Assembly (NCBI GenBank): GCA_022953095.1 | Contig: JALJCR010000002.1 | Span: forward strand, 248,001-312,000 | Origin: Qipengyuania sp. ABI-127-1 | GTDB lineage: Bacteria > Pseudomonadota > Alphaproteobacteria > Sphingomonadales > Sphingomonadaceae | Length of the DNA: 64,000 nucleotides | Direction: 5' to 3' | Shown: positions 16,861 through 27,290 of the stretch, piece after piece | Numbering within the stretch: the first letter of the stretch is position 1 | How the letters are laid out: every line of letters starts with the position of its first letter | Notes under the pieces: generated by a model | Database searches by the model: none | What the model saw: the letters and a program-made list of their open reading frames with translations, nothing else | What the model was told of the DNA's origin: nothing | Position numbers and translations under genes: made by a program

Positions 16861-19152
16861 ATGGCCGATGTGACCGATATTCCCGATTCCGATCCGTTCG
16901 ACACGATTGTCGACGCGCCTTTCGACAGCGCGTTGTCCGAACGCTACCTCGTCTATGCGCTCTCGACGATTACCGCCCGTTCGCTGCCTGATCTTCGCGA
17001 CGGGTTGAAGCCGGTCCATCGCCGCCTTTTGTGGACGATGCGCCAGCTAAAGCTCGATCCCACGAGCGGCTTCAAGAAATCGGCCCGTGTGGTCGGGGAA
17101 GTCATCGGTAAGTACCATCCGCATGGCGATACGGCTGCCTATGATGCGATGGTCCGCCTCGCGCAGGATTTCGCGCTGCGTTATCCGCTGGTGGAAGGGC
17201 AGGGCAATTTCGGCAATATCGACGGCGATAACGCCGCTGCCTACCGCTACACCGAAGCGCGCCTGACCAAGACGGCGATGCGCCTGATGGAGGGCCTCGA
17301 CGCCGGTACGGTCGACTTCATCCCGACCTACAATAACGAGGAGGAAGAGCCGGAGATCATGCCGGGTCTCTTCCCCAACCTGCTCGCCAATGGCGCGAGC
17401 GGGATTGCCGTGGGCATGGCGACCAACATCCCTTCGCACAATGTTGCCGAAATCGTCGATGCGACGCTGGAAGTGATCGACAATCCGCATGTCGATCACG
17501 CACGGCTGATGGAACTGTTCAAGGGGCCGGACTTTGCCACCGGCGGGATCGTAGCCGAAAGCGCCGAGACGATCAGCCATGCCTACGAGACCGGGCGCGG
17601 GAGCTTCCGCGTGCGGGGCCGGTTCCACGCTGCCGAAGCAGAAAAGGCCGAGGATCGCGAGGCGGGCATCGAGCGATTGGGCGGCGGGCAATGGCAGTTG
17701 GTGGTGAGCGAAATTCCCTACCAGGTTCCCAAGGGCAAGCTGATCGAACAGATCGCACAGGCCATCGCCGACAAGAAGCTGCCGATCCTTGAGGACGTGC
17801 GCGACGAGAGCGACGAGCATATCCGCATCGTGCTCGTCCCGCGCAGCCGCAATGTCGATCCGGAACTGCTCAAGGAATCGCTCTACAAGCTGACCGATCT
17901 CGAAACGCGCTTCGGCCTCAATCTCAACGTGCTCGATGCGGGACGCACGCCGATGGTGATGGGGCTGAAGGAAGTCCTGACCCACTGGATCGCCAGCCAG
18001 ATCGACATCCTCCAGCGCCGCAGCCAACACCGGCTCGATCAGATCGCGCGGCGGCTGGAACTGGTCGAAGGCTATATTATCGCCTTTCTCAACCTGGACC
18101 GGGTGATCGAAATCATCCGCACCGAGGACGAACCCAAGCCGGTGATGATGGAAGAGTTCAAGCTCACCGACCGGCAGGCGGAGGCGATCCTCAACATGCG
18201 GCTGCGCAGCTTGCGCAAGCTGGAGGAAATGCAACTTCGCGGCGAGAAGGACGATCTGCTCAAGGAACAGGACGAGCTGGAAAAATTGCTCGGCTCGCCC
18301 GCACGCCAGCGCACGCGCTTGAAGCGAGACCTGAACGCCCTGCACAAGGAATATGGCAAGGATACCGATCTCGGCCGCCGACGCACGACGATCGAGGAGG
18401 CCGCCCCCGCGGTCGAATTCAGCATGGATGCGATGATCGAAAAGGAACCGGTCACGGTGATCCTGTCGCAAAAGGGCTGGATCCGCGGGGCCAAGGGGCA
18501 TCTGCCTCTGGATCAGGAGTTCAAATACAAGGAAGGCGACGGGCCTGCCTTCGTGTTTCACGCCCAGACCACGGACAAGCTGCTGCTGGCGACCGATAAG
18601 GGCCGGTTCTTCACTCTGGGCGCGGACAAACTGCCCGGCGCGCGCGGCTTCGGCGAGCCGGTGAGGAATACACTCGACATCGATGCGACCGCGCAGATCG
18701 TGGCGGTGGTGGTGCACGAAAAGGGCAAGCGGCTATTGCTCGCCGCGAGCACCGGCAAGGGTTTCGGAACCACGACCGATGAATTGCTGGCCGAAACACG
18801 CAAGGGCAGACAGGTCGTCAATCTGAAGGGCGATGCGCGGCTCGCAGTGGTCCGGCCAATCGCGGCAGGGCACGATCATGTTGCGGTGGTGGGCGACAAT
18901 CGCAAGCTGGTGGTTTTCAACCTCGAAGAACTGCCGACTCTGTCGAAAGGGCAGGGGGTCAAGCTGCAAAACTATCGCGATGGGGGGCTGTCGGATGCGA
19001 CCACCTTCACGCTCGCAGAGGGCCTGTCCTGGCAGATGGGCGGCAAGGGCGACCGCACGCGCACGGAAGGTGAAATGTGGCAGTGGAAGGTTGCGCGCGG
19101 CGGCGCCGGACGCCTCCCGCCGCAGGGTTTCCCGCGCGACAATAAATTCTAA
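16861..19152 (+). CDS. parC: DNA topoisomerase IV subunit A
   Basis: A 763-residue ParC. The N-terminal breakage-reunion domain has KPVHRR, the [11 protein letters not shown] helix and the catalytic Tyr130 in YRYTEARL; the C-terminal beta-pinwheel domain is degenerate, as usual for ParC. With ParE (not in this window) it decatenates daughter chromosomes. At the positions equivalent to E. coli Ser80 and Glu84 it has Thr91 and Asp95, conservative changes from which I draw no resistance conclusion. The length is normal for alphaproteobacteria. Confidence 0.96.
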   Translation: MADVTDIPDSDPFDTIVDAPFDSALSERYLVYALSTITARSLPDLRDGLKPVHRRLLWTMRQLKLDPTSGFKKSARVVGEVIGKYHPHGDTAAYDAMVRLAQDFALRYPLVEGQGNFGNIDGDNAAAYRYTEARLTKTAMRLMEGLDAGTVDFIPTYNNEEEEPEIMPGLFPNLLANGASGIAVGMATNIPSHNVAEIVDATLEVIDNPHVDHARLMELFKGPDFATGGIVAESAETISHAYETGRGSFRVRGRFHAAEAEKAEDREAGIERLGGGQWQLVVSEIPYQVPKGKLIEQIAQAIADKKLPILEDVRDESDEHIRIVLVPRSRNVDPELLKESLYKLTDLETRFGLNLNVLDAGRTPMVMGLKEVLTHWIASQIDILQRRSQHRLDQIARRLELVEGYIIAFLNLDRVIEIIRTEDEPKPVMMEEFKLTDRQAEAILNMRLRSLRKLEEMQLRGEKDDLLKEQDELEKLLGSPARQRTRLKRDLNALHKEYGKDTDLGRRRTTIEEAAPAVEFSMDAMIEKEPVTVILSQKGWIRGAKGHLPLDQEFKYKEGDGPAFVFHAQTTDKLLLATDKGRFFTLGADKLPGARGFGEPVRNTLDIDATAQIVAVVVHEKGKRLLLAASTGKGFGTTTDELLAETRKGRQVVNLKGDARLAVVRPIAAGHDHVAVVGDNRKLVVFNLEELPTLSKGQGVKLQNYRDGGLSDATTFTLAEGLSWQMGGKGDRTRTEGEMWQWKVARGGAGRLPPQGFPRDNKF

Positions 19153-19206
19153 TACTTTGGGCTTGCGTGCCGGACAGTGGTCCTGATCGCGCGCATCAAC
19201 CGCAAC

Positions 19207-19242
19207 TAAAAAAGCCGAAGGCGATTGCTCGCCTCCGGCCTT
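19207..19242 (-). terminator. Terminator between parC and the convergent gene
   Basis: A hairpin GCCGGAGGCGAGC/ATCGCCTTCGGC is followed by TTTTTT on the minus strand and serves the gene ending at 19269. On the plus strand it ends only in TTTGT, so it may act weakly for parC as well. Confidence 0.8.
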
Positions 19243-19268
19243 TGTAAACCCGTCCAAGGGTAGTGGGA

Positions 19269-19799
19269 TTATTCCCCGGTGCTGTCGGCGGCGGGAGCAG
19301 CCTGCGCCATCGCTGCCTCGATCTGCGCATTGGTCAGCAGCGCCATCAGGCCATGCTCGCCGCTGCTGAAGTGCTCGCGCAGCAGCGTGACCTTCTGGGT
19401 CTCGTCGCCACCGCGGGCGATCACGATGTTGTCGCCGTTGATTTCAAGCACGGTGCCGAGCGGCGCGTGTTCCGCGTCCATCGCCTGCGCACCTACGACC
19501 AGCGCGGCATCGCGCTTGGCAGCGGCTTCGGCAAGCTGCGCGTCGATCATGCCGTCGATCTGCGCCTTGGTGACAGTGATGGTCGGGCCGGCTTCACCCT
19601 GGCCATACATATCCACCGCCAGCGGAACCTTGTGCTTGCCGGTGTCGAGCACGGTCTGGCCGTTTTCGACCGAAACGATCGTGCCCACGGCATTACCTTC
19701 GGGACCGGTCACGACTGCACCGGCAACGACCTGCTCGTTGGCCAGGGCGGGGGTGGCGGCGAGGGCGATGGCGGCGACGGCCAGCTTCGCGAATTTCAT
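19269..19799 (-). CDS. Exported hypothetical protein
   Basis: A 176-residue protein with a clear signal peptide (MKFAKLAVAAIALAATPALA). The mature part holds two similar beta-rich stretches (VGTIVSVENGQTVLDTG and LGTVLEINGDNIVIARG), suggesting a duplicated small barrel-like motif as in PRC-barrel proteins, separated by an Ala-rich helix. I do not recognise a named family. It is probably periplasmic. The ATG at 19799 has GGAG upstream. The 19800-20029 gap shows nothing else I can name. Confidence 0.7.
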   Translation of the reverse strand: MKFAKLAVAAIALAATPALANEQVVAGAVVTGPEGNAVGTIVSVENGQTVLDTGKHKVPLAVDMYGQGEAGPTITVTKAQIDGMIDAQLAEAAAKRDAALVVGAQAMDAEHAPLGTVLEINGDNIVIARGGDETQKVTLLREHFSSGEHGLMALLTNAQIEAAMAQAAPAADSTGE

Positions 19800-20029
19800 A
19801 ATGCAACTCCAAGACTTGTTATTCTTACGACGCGGCTCCCCCACGCGCGAAACGCGCGATCGAGCCGATCAAACTGGAAAACGCGGGCGAGAGTGGGTAT
19901 TCCGCGCCACCCGCAAGTTCCCCCAAGGGAACCGGCGCTCTATTTCACGGATCGCATCTTTCTGCAACCGCGTGACATTTATGCTGCATTGCACCTTAAG
20001 CCAAGCTGAAGGATCGCAATTACCCGTGG

Positions 20030-21214
20030 TCAGCGGGCCGCGAGTTCCTCGTCGAGCAGAGCCTCCACCCTGTCACGGGAGGGGAAATGCTCCTCGACCC
20101 ATCGGTTCTCGATCCGCTGGAGAATGCGCGCGACTTCCGGCCCCTTGCCCACACCGCGCGCGACGATCTCGCCACCTTTCAAGGGAAAAACGGGCGGTTC
20201 CCATTCCATGATCGGCGTCGCATCCGCGCCACCGATCAACAGGCGATCGATCGCGCATTCCATGCCGACCATATAGGCCAGTCCGCGCGGGTGTTCGCCG
20301 TCACCCATCTCGCGGCGGGCGACACATACCAACCGGCTGCGCTGGCTGCGCGACAGGCGCAGGCGGGCGGCCACCGTTTCGGCCACTGGCGGAATCGCGG
20401 GAAGTAGGGCTGCCAAGCGGCGCATGGGATCGGCTCCGATAACGGCGCGTCTTTCGGCAGCGATCAGGCGTTCAAGCTGCTCGACCTCGCGTTTGCCGCT
20501 TTCCGGCAGTACATGATCGAGTACGCCCAGCTCGCGCATTTTCGCGAGCGTCGCCGCAGGATCGGGCAGGGCCAGCAGGTTCAGCAATTCCTGACCGACC
20601 CGCTCTCGGCTCAGTCCCTTCAGGGTCGCGGCCAGTTCGCTGCAGGCGTCGGTTGCCTCCGCATCCCAGGAATCGCCGAAGCGGGTGACGAAGCGGAAGT
20701 AACGCAGGATGCGTAAATGATCTTCCCTGATCCGCGTCGCGGCATCGCCGATAAAGCGCACGTGCCGCGCGGCGAGATCGTCCAGCCCGCCGAAATAGTC
20801 GCTGATCTCCAGCGTTTCGGGATGCGCATAAAGCGCGTTGATGGTGAAATCGCGCCGCGCGGCGTCGTCCCGCCATTCCTCGCTGAAGGCAATCGTCGCG
20901 CGGCGCCCGTCGGTGGCGACATCGCGGCGCAGCGTCGTGATCTCGACACTGCCGTCGGCGAGGACTGCGGTGACCGTGCCGTGATCGATGCCGGTGGGGA
21001 TGGTGCGGATGCCGGCAGCCTTGCAGCGATCGATCACGGTCGCGGGCAAGTGCCGCGTCGCCGCGTCGATATCGTTCGCCTCGTGTCCCAACAGCGTATC
21101 GCGCACGCAGCCACCGACCCAGCGGACATTCTGCGCCCCCAAGGCTTCGACCAGCTTCGCCAGGCTCGCGCGCTGTGTCCACGCGGCCCGGGGAAGGCGC
21201 GCACTCGTGCTCAT
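20030..21214 (-). CDS. cca: CCA tRNA nucleotidyltransferase / poly(A) polymerase family
   Basis: A 394-residue class II tRNA nucleotidyltransferase that adds or repairs the 3' CCA of tRNAs. It shows the nucleotidyltransferase signature GGCVRDTLLG with metal-binding Asp in DIDAAT, then RRDFTINALY and the RNA-binding motif IREDHLRILRYFRF. The ATG at 21214 overlaps the nudix stop codon by ATGA, so this is the last gene of a coupled DUF1285-nudix-cca operon. A much longer upstream reading frame exists but would lie inside the nudix gene. Confidence 0.94.
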   Translation of the reverse strand: MSTSARLPRAAWTQRASLAKLVEALGAQNVRWVGGCVRDTLLGHEANDIDAATRHLPATVIDRCKAAGIRTIPTGIDHGTVTAVLADGSVEITTLRRDVATDGRRATIAFSEEWRDDAARRDFTINALYAHPETLEISDYFGGLDDLAARHVRFIGDAATRIREDHLRILRYFRFVTRFGDSWDAEATDACSELAATLKGLSRERVGQELLNLLALPDPAATLAKMRELGVLDHVLPESGKREVEQLERLIAAERRAVIGADPMRRLAALLPAIPPVAETVAARLRLSRSQRSRLVCVARREMGDGEHPRGLAYMVGMECAIDRLLIGGADATPIMEWEPPVFPLKGGEIVARGVGKGPEVARILQRIENRWVEEHFPSRDRVEALLDEELAAR

Positions 21215-21813
21215 TCGCGGGCCTCCAGCCAGGCGATCCGGCGCGACAGGTTCCAGCAGATTGCCGCCGTCACGCCCCAGATCCTGTAACCTTCGTGATC
21301 CATTTCGAGATATTCGCGCATCGCGCCTTTCCAGAACACCGAATTGCGGCCCCATTGCGATGCATCCATCAGCTTGTCGAGCGGGCATTCGAACCAGCTT
21401 TCGACTTCGCGCGGGTCGGGGCGAATTGGCAGGTCGTGCGGTACGGTGGCGAGTACCGGGGTGATGTCGAACCCGGTGCCTGTTTGATAGCGATCGGTCG
21501 TGCCGATGACGCGGACCTGGTCCGGCTCGATATGCAATTCTTCCCATGCTTCGCGCAGCGCCGCCTCCACCGCATCTTCGCCATGGTCGAGCTTACCGCC
21601 GGGAAAGGCGACCTGGCCGGGATGATCGCGCATGGTGCGCGGGCGCTGGGTGAGAAGGACGGTGGGACGTGGCTGCTCGGTCACGGCGATCAGCACGGCG
21701 GCGTCGGCCGTGCGTTCGGCATCGGCGAAGCGGCTGTCCGACATCAGATCGGCCATATCGCGGCTGTGGCCATGCTCGAACAAGCGGGTCAGGCGGTCGA
21801 AGATCGCACTCAT
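21211..21813 (-). CDS. CoA pyrophosphatase-like nudix hydrolase
   Basis: A 200-residue nudix hydrolase. The nudix box (GGKLDHGED, then REAWEEL) is complete. It is preceded by LLTQRPRTMRDHPGQVAFPGG-type sequence, the UPF0035 signature of CoA-diphosphatases (NudL/PCD1 group). It would cleave CoA or acyl-CoA to 3',5'-ADP and 4'-phosphopantetheine. Start and stop overlap both neighbours by four bases. Confidence 0.9.
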   Translation of the reverse strand: MSAIFDRLTRLFEHGHSRDMADLMSDSRFADAERTADAAVLIAVTEQPRPTVLLTQRPRTMRDHPGQVAFPGGKLDHGEDAVEAALREAWEELHIEPDQVRVIGTTDRYQTGTGFDITPVLATVPHDLPIRPDPREVESWFECPLDKLMDASQWGRNSVFWKGAMREYLEMDHEGYRIWGVTAAICWNLSRRIAWLEARE

Positions 21814-22358
21814 GCGGGCAGCAGAGAGAAGCTCTGGCCATTGCTCGTCACCGTCCAGTCGTCACCGCGTTCGAGCGCGATCCGGGCGAGCTGTTCATAG
21901 GTCGAGCGGTTGAGCCGCGCTTCGCATCCGCGCCTGACATGAACGTAGATGGCCGGACGATCGGCATTGCCCGCCGCCCGGATCGGATGGTCAGGCCCGG
22001 CCACCACCAGCTCATCGGTGTTCAGCCGAAAGGCGAGATCGCCTTCGGTCTCGCTGACATCGGTGGCGATGAAGCAGGCGTCTTCTACCTCGATGCTCAG
22101 CTTTTGATAGGGCACGACGAGCCAGTAGCCGCCGTCTTCCTCGCGATTGAGCAGCCCGGCAAAGGCGCGAACCATGGCCGGGCGCGCGATCGGCGAACCC
22201 TCGTGATACCACGTCCCGTCGGCGGCAATGTGCATATGGCTCTCGCCGACATGTTCCGGTGACCACTGTTCGACCGGCGGCAGCTTACGCTTGGCAACCG
22301 CTTCGGCGATTTGGGCGAGCGACAGTCCGGCGAGTTCGGGGGGCGGGGTGTAAGGCAC
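21810..22358 (-). CDS. DUF1285 domain protein
   Basis: A 182-residue DUF1285 protein of unknown function, cytoplasmic and without membrane segments. Conserved features are ESHMHIAADGTWYHEG and RPAIYVHVRRG. In alphaproteobacteria it is regularly the first gene of a nudix-cca operon, as here, which hints at a role linked to nucleotide or RNA metabolism. The GTG at 22358 (VPYTPPPEL) is chosen as start because upstream codons run into the palindromic element at 22403-22556; no strong ribosome site is visible. Confidence 0.8.
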   Translation of the reverse strand: MPYTPPPELAGLSLAQIAEAVAKRKLPPVEQWSPEHVGESHMHIAADGTWYHEGSPIARPAMVRAFAGLLNREEDGGYWLVVPYQKLSIEVEDACFIATDVSETEGDLAFRLNTDELVVAGPDHPIRAAGNADRPAIYVHVRRGCEARLNRSTYEQLARIALERGDDWTVTSNGQSFSLLPA

Positions 22359-22402
22359 GGCGCCAGCGATGGCAGAAGGTGGTGGGAGAGACAATCCGTG
22401 TC

Positions 22403-22556
22403 TTTTTTCGGGTGCGCCTTCGACATCCGTCGAAGGCTTGCGGCACCGGCCCACTCCCCCACCCACGGCACGATACTGTTTTGGTGACCGGGTGGGCGAG
22501 TGGGACGGTGCCGCAGCAAGGTCAGGACGGATGTCCTGACCGCACGCACCAAAAAA
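22403..22556. repeat. Nested palindromic element of about 154 bp
   Basis: The whole interval folds back on itself. The outer arms are TTTTTT-c-GGGTGCG (22403-22416) and CGCACC-AAAAAA (22545-22556). Inside each arm sits its own perfect hairpin: CCTTCGAC-atcc-GTCGAAGG (22417-22436) and GGTCAGGAC-ggat-GTCCTGACC (22520-22541). The inner arms TGCGGCACCG, CCCACTC and CCCACCC pair with GGGTGGG, GAGTGGG and CGGTGCCGCA around a loop near 22470-22484. It fills the gap between the GNAT stop and the DUF1285 gene. Confidence 0.85.
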
Positions 22557-23078
22557 CTATCCCACCCACGGCCCCAGCATGCCCTCGACGGGCAGGATCG
22601 CCGGATTGCCGGTGCGCGCCAGCAGGCGGTGCTTCTCGAACGGGCCGGGGCAGTGCCAGCCCCCGGTGTGGGTGGCCACGAAATCCCAGCGGTCGTAATA
22701 GTCGGGATCGCCGATCATGACCTGCGGCAGCGGCGCCGCGCCATCATCGAACCCTGTATCGATCGCGCCGAGGCTTGCCGCCATGAGCGCCTTGCCGAAG
22801 CCTTCACCCTGCCGTCCGGGCATGACCGCGACGGGGCCGACCATGATCATCGGATGCGCGCGGCCCTGCGGGTCGGTCAGCGCCACGGGCCAGAGCTGGA
22901 TCGTCCCGGCGAGATAATCCTCGTCGTCGAGCGCAGCGAAACTTAGCCCCTCGAGCCAGTCCATGCCTTCACGGATGCGATAGGCGGTGCGTGCATGGCG
23001 CCCCTCACCGAAAGCTGCGTCGAGCAGATCTTCGACCAGCGCCGGATCGATCGCGGAAAGGGGGACGAGGCTCGCCAT
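22557..23078 (-). CDS. GNAT family N-acetyltransferase
   Basis: A 173-residue acetyltransferase of the Acetyltransf/YhbS-like type. It has the acetyl-CoA signature VGPVAVMPGRQGEGFGKALM and a PDYYDRWDFV segment typical of YhbS homologues. The substrate is unknown. The stop codon directly abuts the large palindromic element, which may end its transcript. Confidence 0.88.
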   Translation of the reverse strand: MASLVPLSAIDPALVEDLLDAAFGEGRHARTAYRIREGMDWLEGLSFAALDDEDYLAGTIQLWPVALTDPQGRAHPMIMVGPVAVMPGRQGEGFGKALMAASLGAIDTGFDDGAAPLPQVMIGDPDYYDRWDFVATHTGGWHCPGPFEKHRLLARTGNPAILPVEGMLGPWVG

Positions 23079-23127
23079 AGGGCGCGCCGATTAGGCGCGC
23101 GCAGCGCCCAAGTCGATCAATTTCGGC

Positions 23128-24306
23128 TTAGCCGGGTGTTAGCTTGAGCAGCCGCCCGCCTTCGCCATCCTCGATCACCCACAGCGCGCCATCGGGTCCC
23201 TGAGCCACACCGCGAATGCGCTGGTCCATCGGGTACCGGGCCACCTCGCGCGCCTTCTCGCCGTCGATGGCGACGCGAACGATGGCATTGGAGGAAAGCC
23301 CGGCGATCAGCGCGTCGCCCTTCATGCCGGGGAACAGGTCATGGCGATAGAAGATCATCGATCCCGGCGCGATGACCGGGGTCCAGGTGATGGCCGGTCG
23401 CGCATAGGCATCGCTGGTGTCGTTGTCGGGGATCGGATCGCCATCGTAATGGATGCCGTCCGACACATTGGGCCAACCGTAATTGGCGCCTTCGCGCACA
23501 AGGTTCAGTTCATCGCCGCCGCGCGGACCGTGTTCCATATCCCACAGCCGTCCCTGCGCATCGAAATCCATGCCGAGGATGTTGCGGTGGCCCCAGCTCC
23601 AGATGTCCGGCGATGCGCCACCTTGTCCGGCGAGCGGGTTGCCGCTGGCGGGCGTGCCGTCGAGGTTGAGCCGGACGATACTGCCGAGGTTGTTGGTAGT
23701 ATCCTGCGCTGGGTCGAGCTTCTGCCGGTCGCCGCTCGCCACGAACATGTGTTGTTCGTCGGGGCTGAAGACGATGCGGTGCGAATAGTGGCCGCGCCCC
23801 GTGACCTTGTCCTGCCGCCAGATCACCGCGAGATCCTCGATCGCGCAGGTCTGGTGGTCTTCGCAGGACAGCATACCGCGCCCGACCACCGCGCCGCGCG
23901 TGTCACCGCTCCCGGCTTCGGCCCAGCTCAGATAGATCGTGCGGCCCGACAGGGGGTCGCCCGCCTGCGATGGCAGGAAAGCGATATCGCCCATGCCGCC
24001 CTGGCCGCCATAGTCGACTTGCGGCGCGCCGGTGAAGAACAACGCCTTCCCGGCCTCCACGTCGTAGCCCTTCAGCCCGCCTGCCTTTTCGCTGACCACC
24101 ACGATTTCGGTGCCCGGAATGAACGTGACCGCCCAGGGTTCGTCATAGGTGCCCATTTCGGCGACGGCGAAGGTGCCATCGAATTCTCCAGTATCGGCGA
24201 CCGCCGCCTTCGTCGCGCCGTCTGTATCCACATTGGCGGCATTGCTGCAGCTTGCGAGACCGATGGCGAGGGGTAGGATGACGGCGAGTGATGGATAGTG
24301 GGCCAT
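23128..24306 (-). CDS. PQQ-type sugar dehydrogenase (GSDH/sorbosone dehydrogenase family) lipoprotein
   Basis: A 392-residue protein with a lipoprotein signal (lipobox LASC near residue 20) and a six-bladed propeller of the glucose/sorbosone dehydrogenase family. Family-typical stretches include YDEPWAVTF, GQGGMGDIAF, HYSHRIVFSPD, WSWGHRNILGM, EHGPRGGDELN and GANYGWPNVS. Soluble relatives (E. coli YliI) are PQQ-dependent aldose dehydrogenases. The start ATG at 24306 overlaps the divergent rnhB ATG within CATG; GGGAG lies upstream, inside rnhB. Confidence 0.88.
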   Translation of the reverse strand: MAHYPSLAVILPLAIGLASCSNAANVDTDGATKAAVADTGEFDGTFAVAEMGTYDEPWAVTFIPGTEIVVVSEKAGGLKGYDVEAGKALFFTGAPQVDYGGQGGMGDIAFLPSQAGDPLSGRTIYLSWAEAGSGDTRGAVVGRGMLSCEDHQTCAIEDLAVIWRQDKVTGRGHYSHRIVFSPDEQHMFVASGDRQKLDPAQDTTNNLGSIVRLNLDGTPASGNPLAGQGGASPDIWSWGHRNILGMDFDAQGRLWDMEHGPRGGDELNLVREGANYGWPNVSDGIHYDGDPIPDNDTSDAYARPAITWTPVIAPGSMIFYRHDLFPGMKGDALIAGLSSNAIVRVAIDGEKAREVARYPMDQRIRGVAQGPDGALWVIEDGEGGRLLKLTPG

Positions 24307-24931
24307 GTTGAGTGCAACTCCCGAAACAGGTTTGGGCGCCGCGCCGCTGATCGTCGGCGTGGACGAAGCCGGGCGCGGGCCGCTGGCAGGCCCCGTAGTC
24401 GCAGTCGCGGTGGTGCTGTGCAAGCCCTGCCCCGAAGGGTTGGACGATTCCAAACGCCTTTCGTCGAAAAAGCGCGGCCTGCTGGAACCGCAGATTCGGG
24501 AAAGCTGCGCCTGGGGGCTGGCCGTGATCGAGCCCGAGGAGATCGACCGGATCAACATCTTTCAGGCGACCATGCTGGCGATGACGCTGGCCGTGACCCG
24601 GCTGGTCGATGTGCTGGGGCGGGACCCCGACCAAGTACTGATCGATGGCAACATGAGCCCGCATGGCCGGAACCCCGGCTGGCGCTGGCCCGATGCCCGC
24701 CCGATCGTCGGTGGCGATGGCAAGGAAAAGTGCATCGGGGCCGCCTCGATCCTCGCGAAGGAGCACCGCGATCGCGTGATGCGCGAAGCGGCCGAAAGAC
24801 ATCCCCGGTACGGCTGGGAACGCAATGCGGGCTATGGCACGGCCGAGCATATGGAGGCGCTGCGCAGACACGGCCCCACGCCGCTCCACCGCCGCAGTTT
24901 CGCGCCCGTGGCCCAGCTTGCGCTGCTTTAG
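24305..24931 (+). CDS. rnhB: Ribonuclease HII
   Basis: A 208-residue RNase HII that removes ribonucleotides and RNA primers from RNA-DNA hybrids. The active-site motif VDEAGRGPLAGPVVAV is near residue 18, with DDSKRLSSKKR and, later, LIDGN and SILAKEHRDRVM. The ATG at 24305 shares two bases with the start of the divergent lipoprotein gene; a TTG at 24308 is an alternative. No strong ribosome site is visible for the ATG. Confidence 0.95.
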   Translation: MLSATPETGLGAAPLIVGVDEAGRGPLAGPVVAVAVVLCKPCPEGLDDSKRLSSKKRGLLEPQIRESCAWGLAVIEPEEIDRINIFQATMLAMTLAVTRLVDVLGRDPDQVLIDGNMSPHGRNPGWRWPDARPIVGGDGKEKCIGAASILAKEHRDRVMREAAERHPRYGWERNAGYGTAEHMEALRRHGPTPLHRRSFAPVAQLALL

Positions 24932-24968
24932 CGCTTGCGGCGCCGCTGCGGCAGGCTAGGAGCGGGGC

Positions 24969-25898
24969 ATGACATTGACGATCTTGATGGTTCTCGGCGG
25001 GCTCGTTTTGCTGACGGTCGGCGGAGAACTGCTGGTGCGCGGCGCTGTGGCCATCTCCATGCGCCTGGGACTGCCCACGGTCGTCACCGGCGTGGTCATC
25101 GTCGGTGCGGCCACTTCCATGCCCGAACTGGTTACGAGCATCGACGCCGCGCTGATGGGGTCGCCGGGTATCGCCTGGGGCAACATCGTCGGCTCGAACA
25201 TTGCCAACAGCCTGTTGATCCTGGGGGCGGTCGCGCTGCTGTTTCCCTTCCCGCTGACCGGCGCGGGCAAGCGCGACGCGGTGGTCGGCCTGATCGCCTC
25301 GATCCTGCTGGCGGCTATTGCCTATGCGGGCCTGCATTCGGTCGGCATCGGCATTTTCTTGCTGGCCGCGCTGGCGGCCTACATCCTCTGGCGCGTGACC
25401 CATCCGCGCAAGACCGAGGCGGTCGAGGGCGATGATGGCGAGGCCCCGCAAACCGCTCTCCTTCTCGCGATCGCGCTGTTTCTGGCGGGCGTCGGCGCGC
25501 TGGTGGCGGGCGGGCATTTACTGGTCGAAGGCGCGGTGGAAATCGCTCGCATTGCCGGGGTCAGCGAAGTGGCGATCGGCGCGACGGTCGTCGCGGTCGG
25601 CACCTCGCTGCCCGAACTCGCCGCCTCGATCGCGGCCGCCTGGCGCGGGCAGCCGGGTCTGGCGCTGGGCAATGTCGTCGGTTCGAACGCCTTCAACCTG
25701 CTGCTGATCGGGGGCGTCACCATGGCGATCGCGCCGGTCGCGATTCCGGCCGAGCTGCTCGACATCGAATGGCCGTTGCTGGTCGTCAGTGCCGCGCTGC
25801 TGGTGGGCCTGTGCGCTTTTGCCAAACAGGCCGGGCGGCTGCTGGGCGCACTGTTGCTGGCAGCCTTCGCCGCCAATTCGGTGCTGCTGTTCGCTTGA
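24969..25898 (+). CDS. Calcium/sodium antiporter (CaCA family)
   Basis: A 309-residue inner-membrane exchanger built from two inverted repeats. Each carries an alpha-repeat: GAATSMPELVTSIDAAL with GNIVGSNIANSLLILG in the first half, and AVGTSLPELAASIAAA with GNVVGSNAFNLLLIGG in the second. These are the ion-binding sites of YrbG/NCX-type proteins. About ten hydrophobic segments are visible. AGGAG precedes the ATG. The gene follows rnhB by 37 bases. Confidence 0.93.
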   Translation: MTLTILMVLGGLVLLTVGGELLVRGAVAISMRLGLPTVVTGVVIVGAATSMPELVTSIDAALMGSPGIAWGNIVGSNIANSLLILGAVALLFPFPLTGAGKRDAVVGLIASILLAAIAYAGLHSVGIGIFLLAALAAYILWRVTHPRKTEAVEGDDGEAPQTALLLAIALFLAGVGALVAGGHLLVEGAVEIARIAGVSEVAIGATVVAVGTSLPELAASIAAAWRGQPGLALGNVVGSNAFNLLLIGGVTMAIAPVAIPAELLDIEWPLLVVSAALLVGLCAFAKQAGRLLGALLLAAFAANSVLLFA

Positions 25899-25908
25899 CC
25901 GGCGGCGT

Positions 25909-26074
25909 GAGTCCTCAGCGCCACACCGCACCATCTTGAGTCCGAAAATTCCGCAGGGACTCAACATCTTGTGCCGGACACCTTCTGTTCTCCCTCAGCA
26001 ACCCGAAATTAACCATCACGTGCGAGGTTTTTCGTGCTTGACCGGGAATCCATTTGGACTCACCCTGTGGATAA
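25909..26074 (+). promoter_or_regulatory. ccrM control region: GANTC cluster, CtrA half-site, DnaA box
   Basis: Five GANTC sites, the recognition sequence of CcrM itself, lie at 25909 (GAGTC), 25938 (GAGTC), 25958 (GACTC), 26046 (GAATC) and 26057 (GACTC). TTAACCAT, a CtrA-type half-site, is at 26009-26016. TGTGGATAA at 26066-26074 is the exact complement of the consensus DnaA box TTATCCACA and ends 21 bases before the ccrM start. Confidence 0.65.
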
Positions 26075-27250
<1,176 letters not shown>

Positions 27251-27290
27251 GCGACTTTCCAGTCGAGCATTGGCCAAGGCAGGGCATACC

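Noticed and set aside
17047-18717. 556-codon minus-strand open frame opposite parC
   Set aside because: ParC motifs are continuous on the plus strand; the antisense frame shows no domain and no ribosome site.
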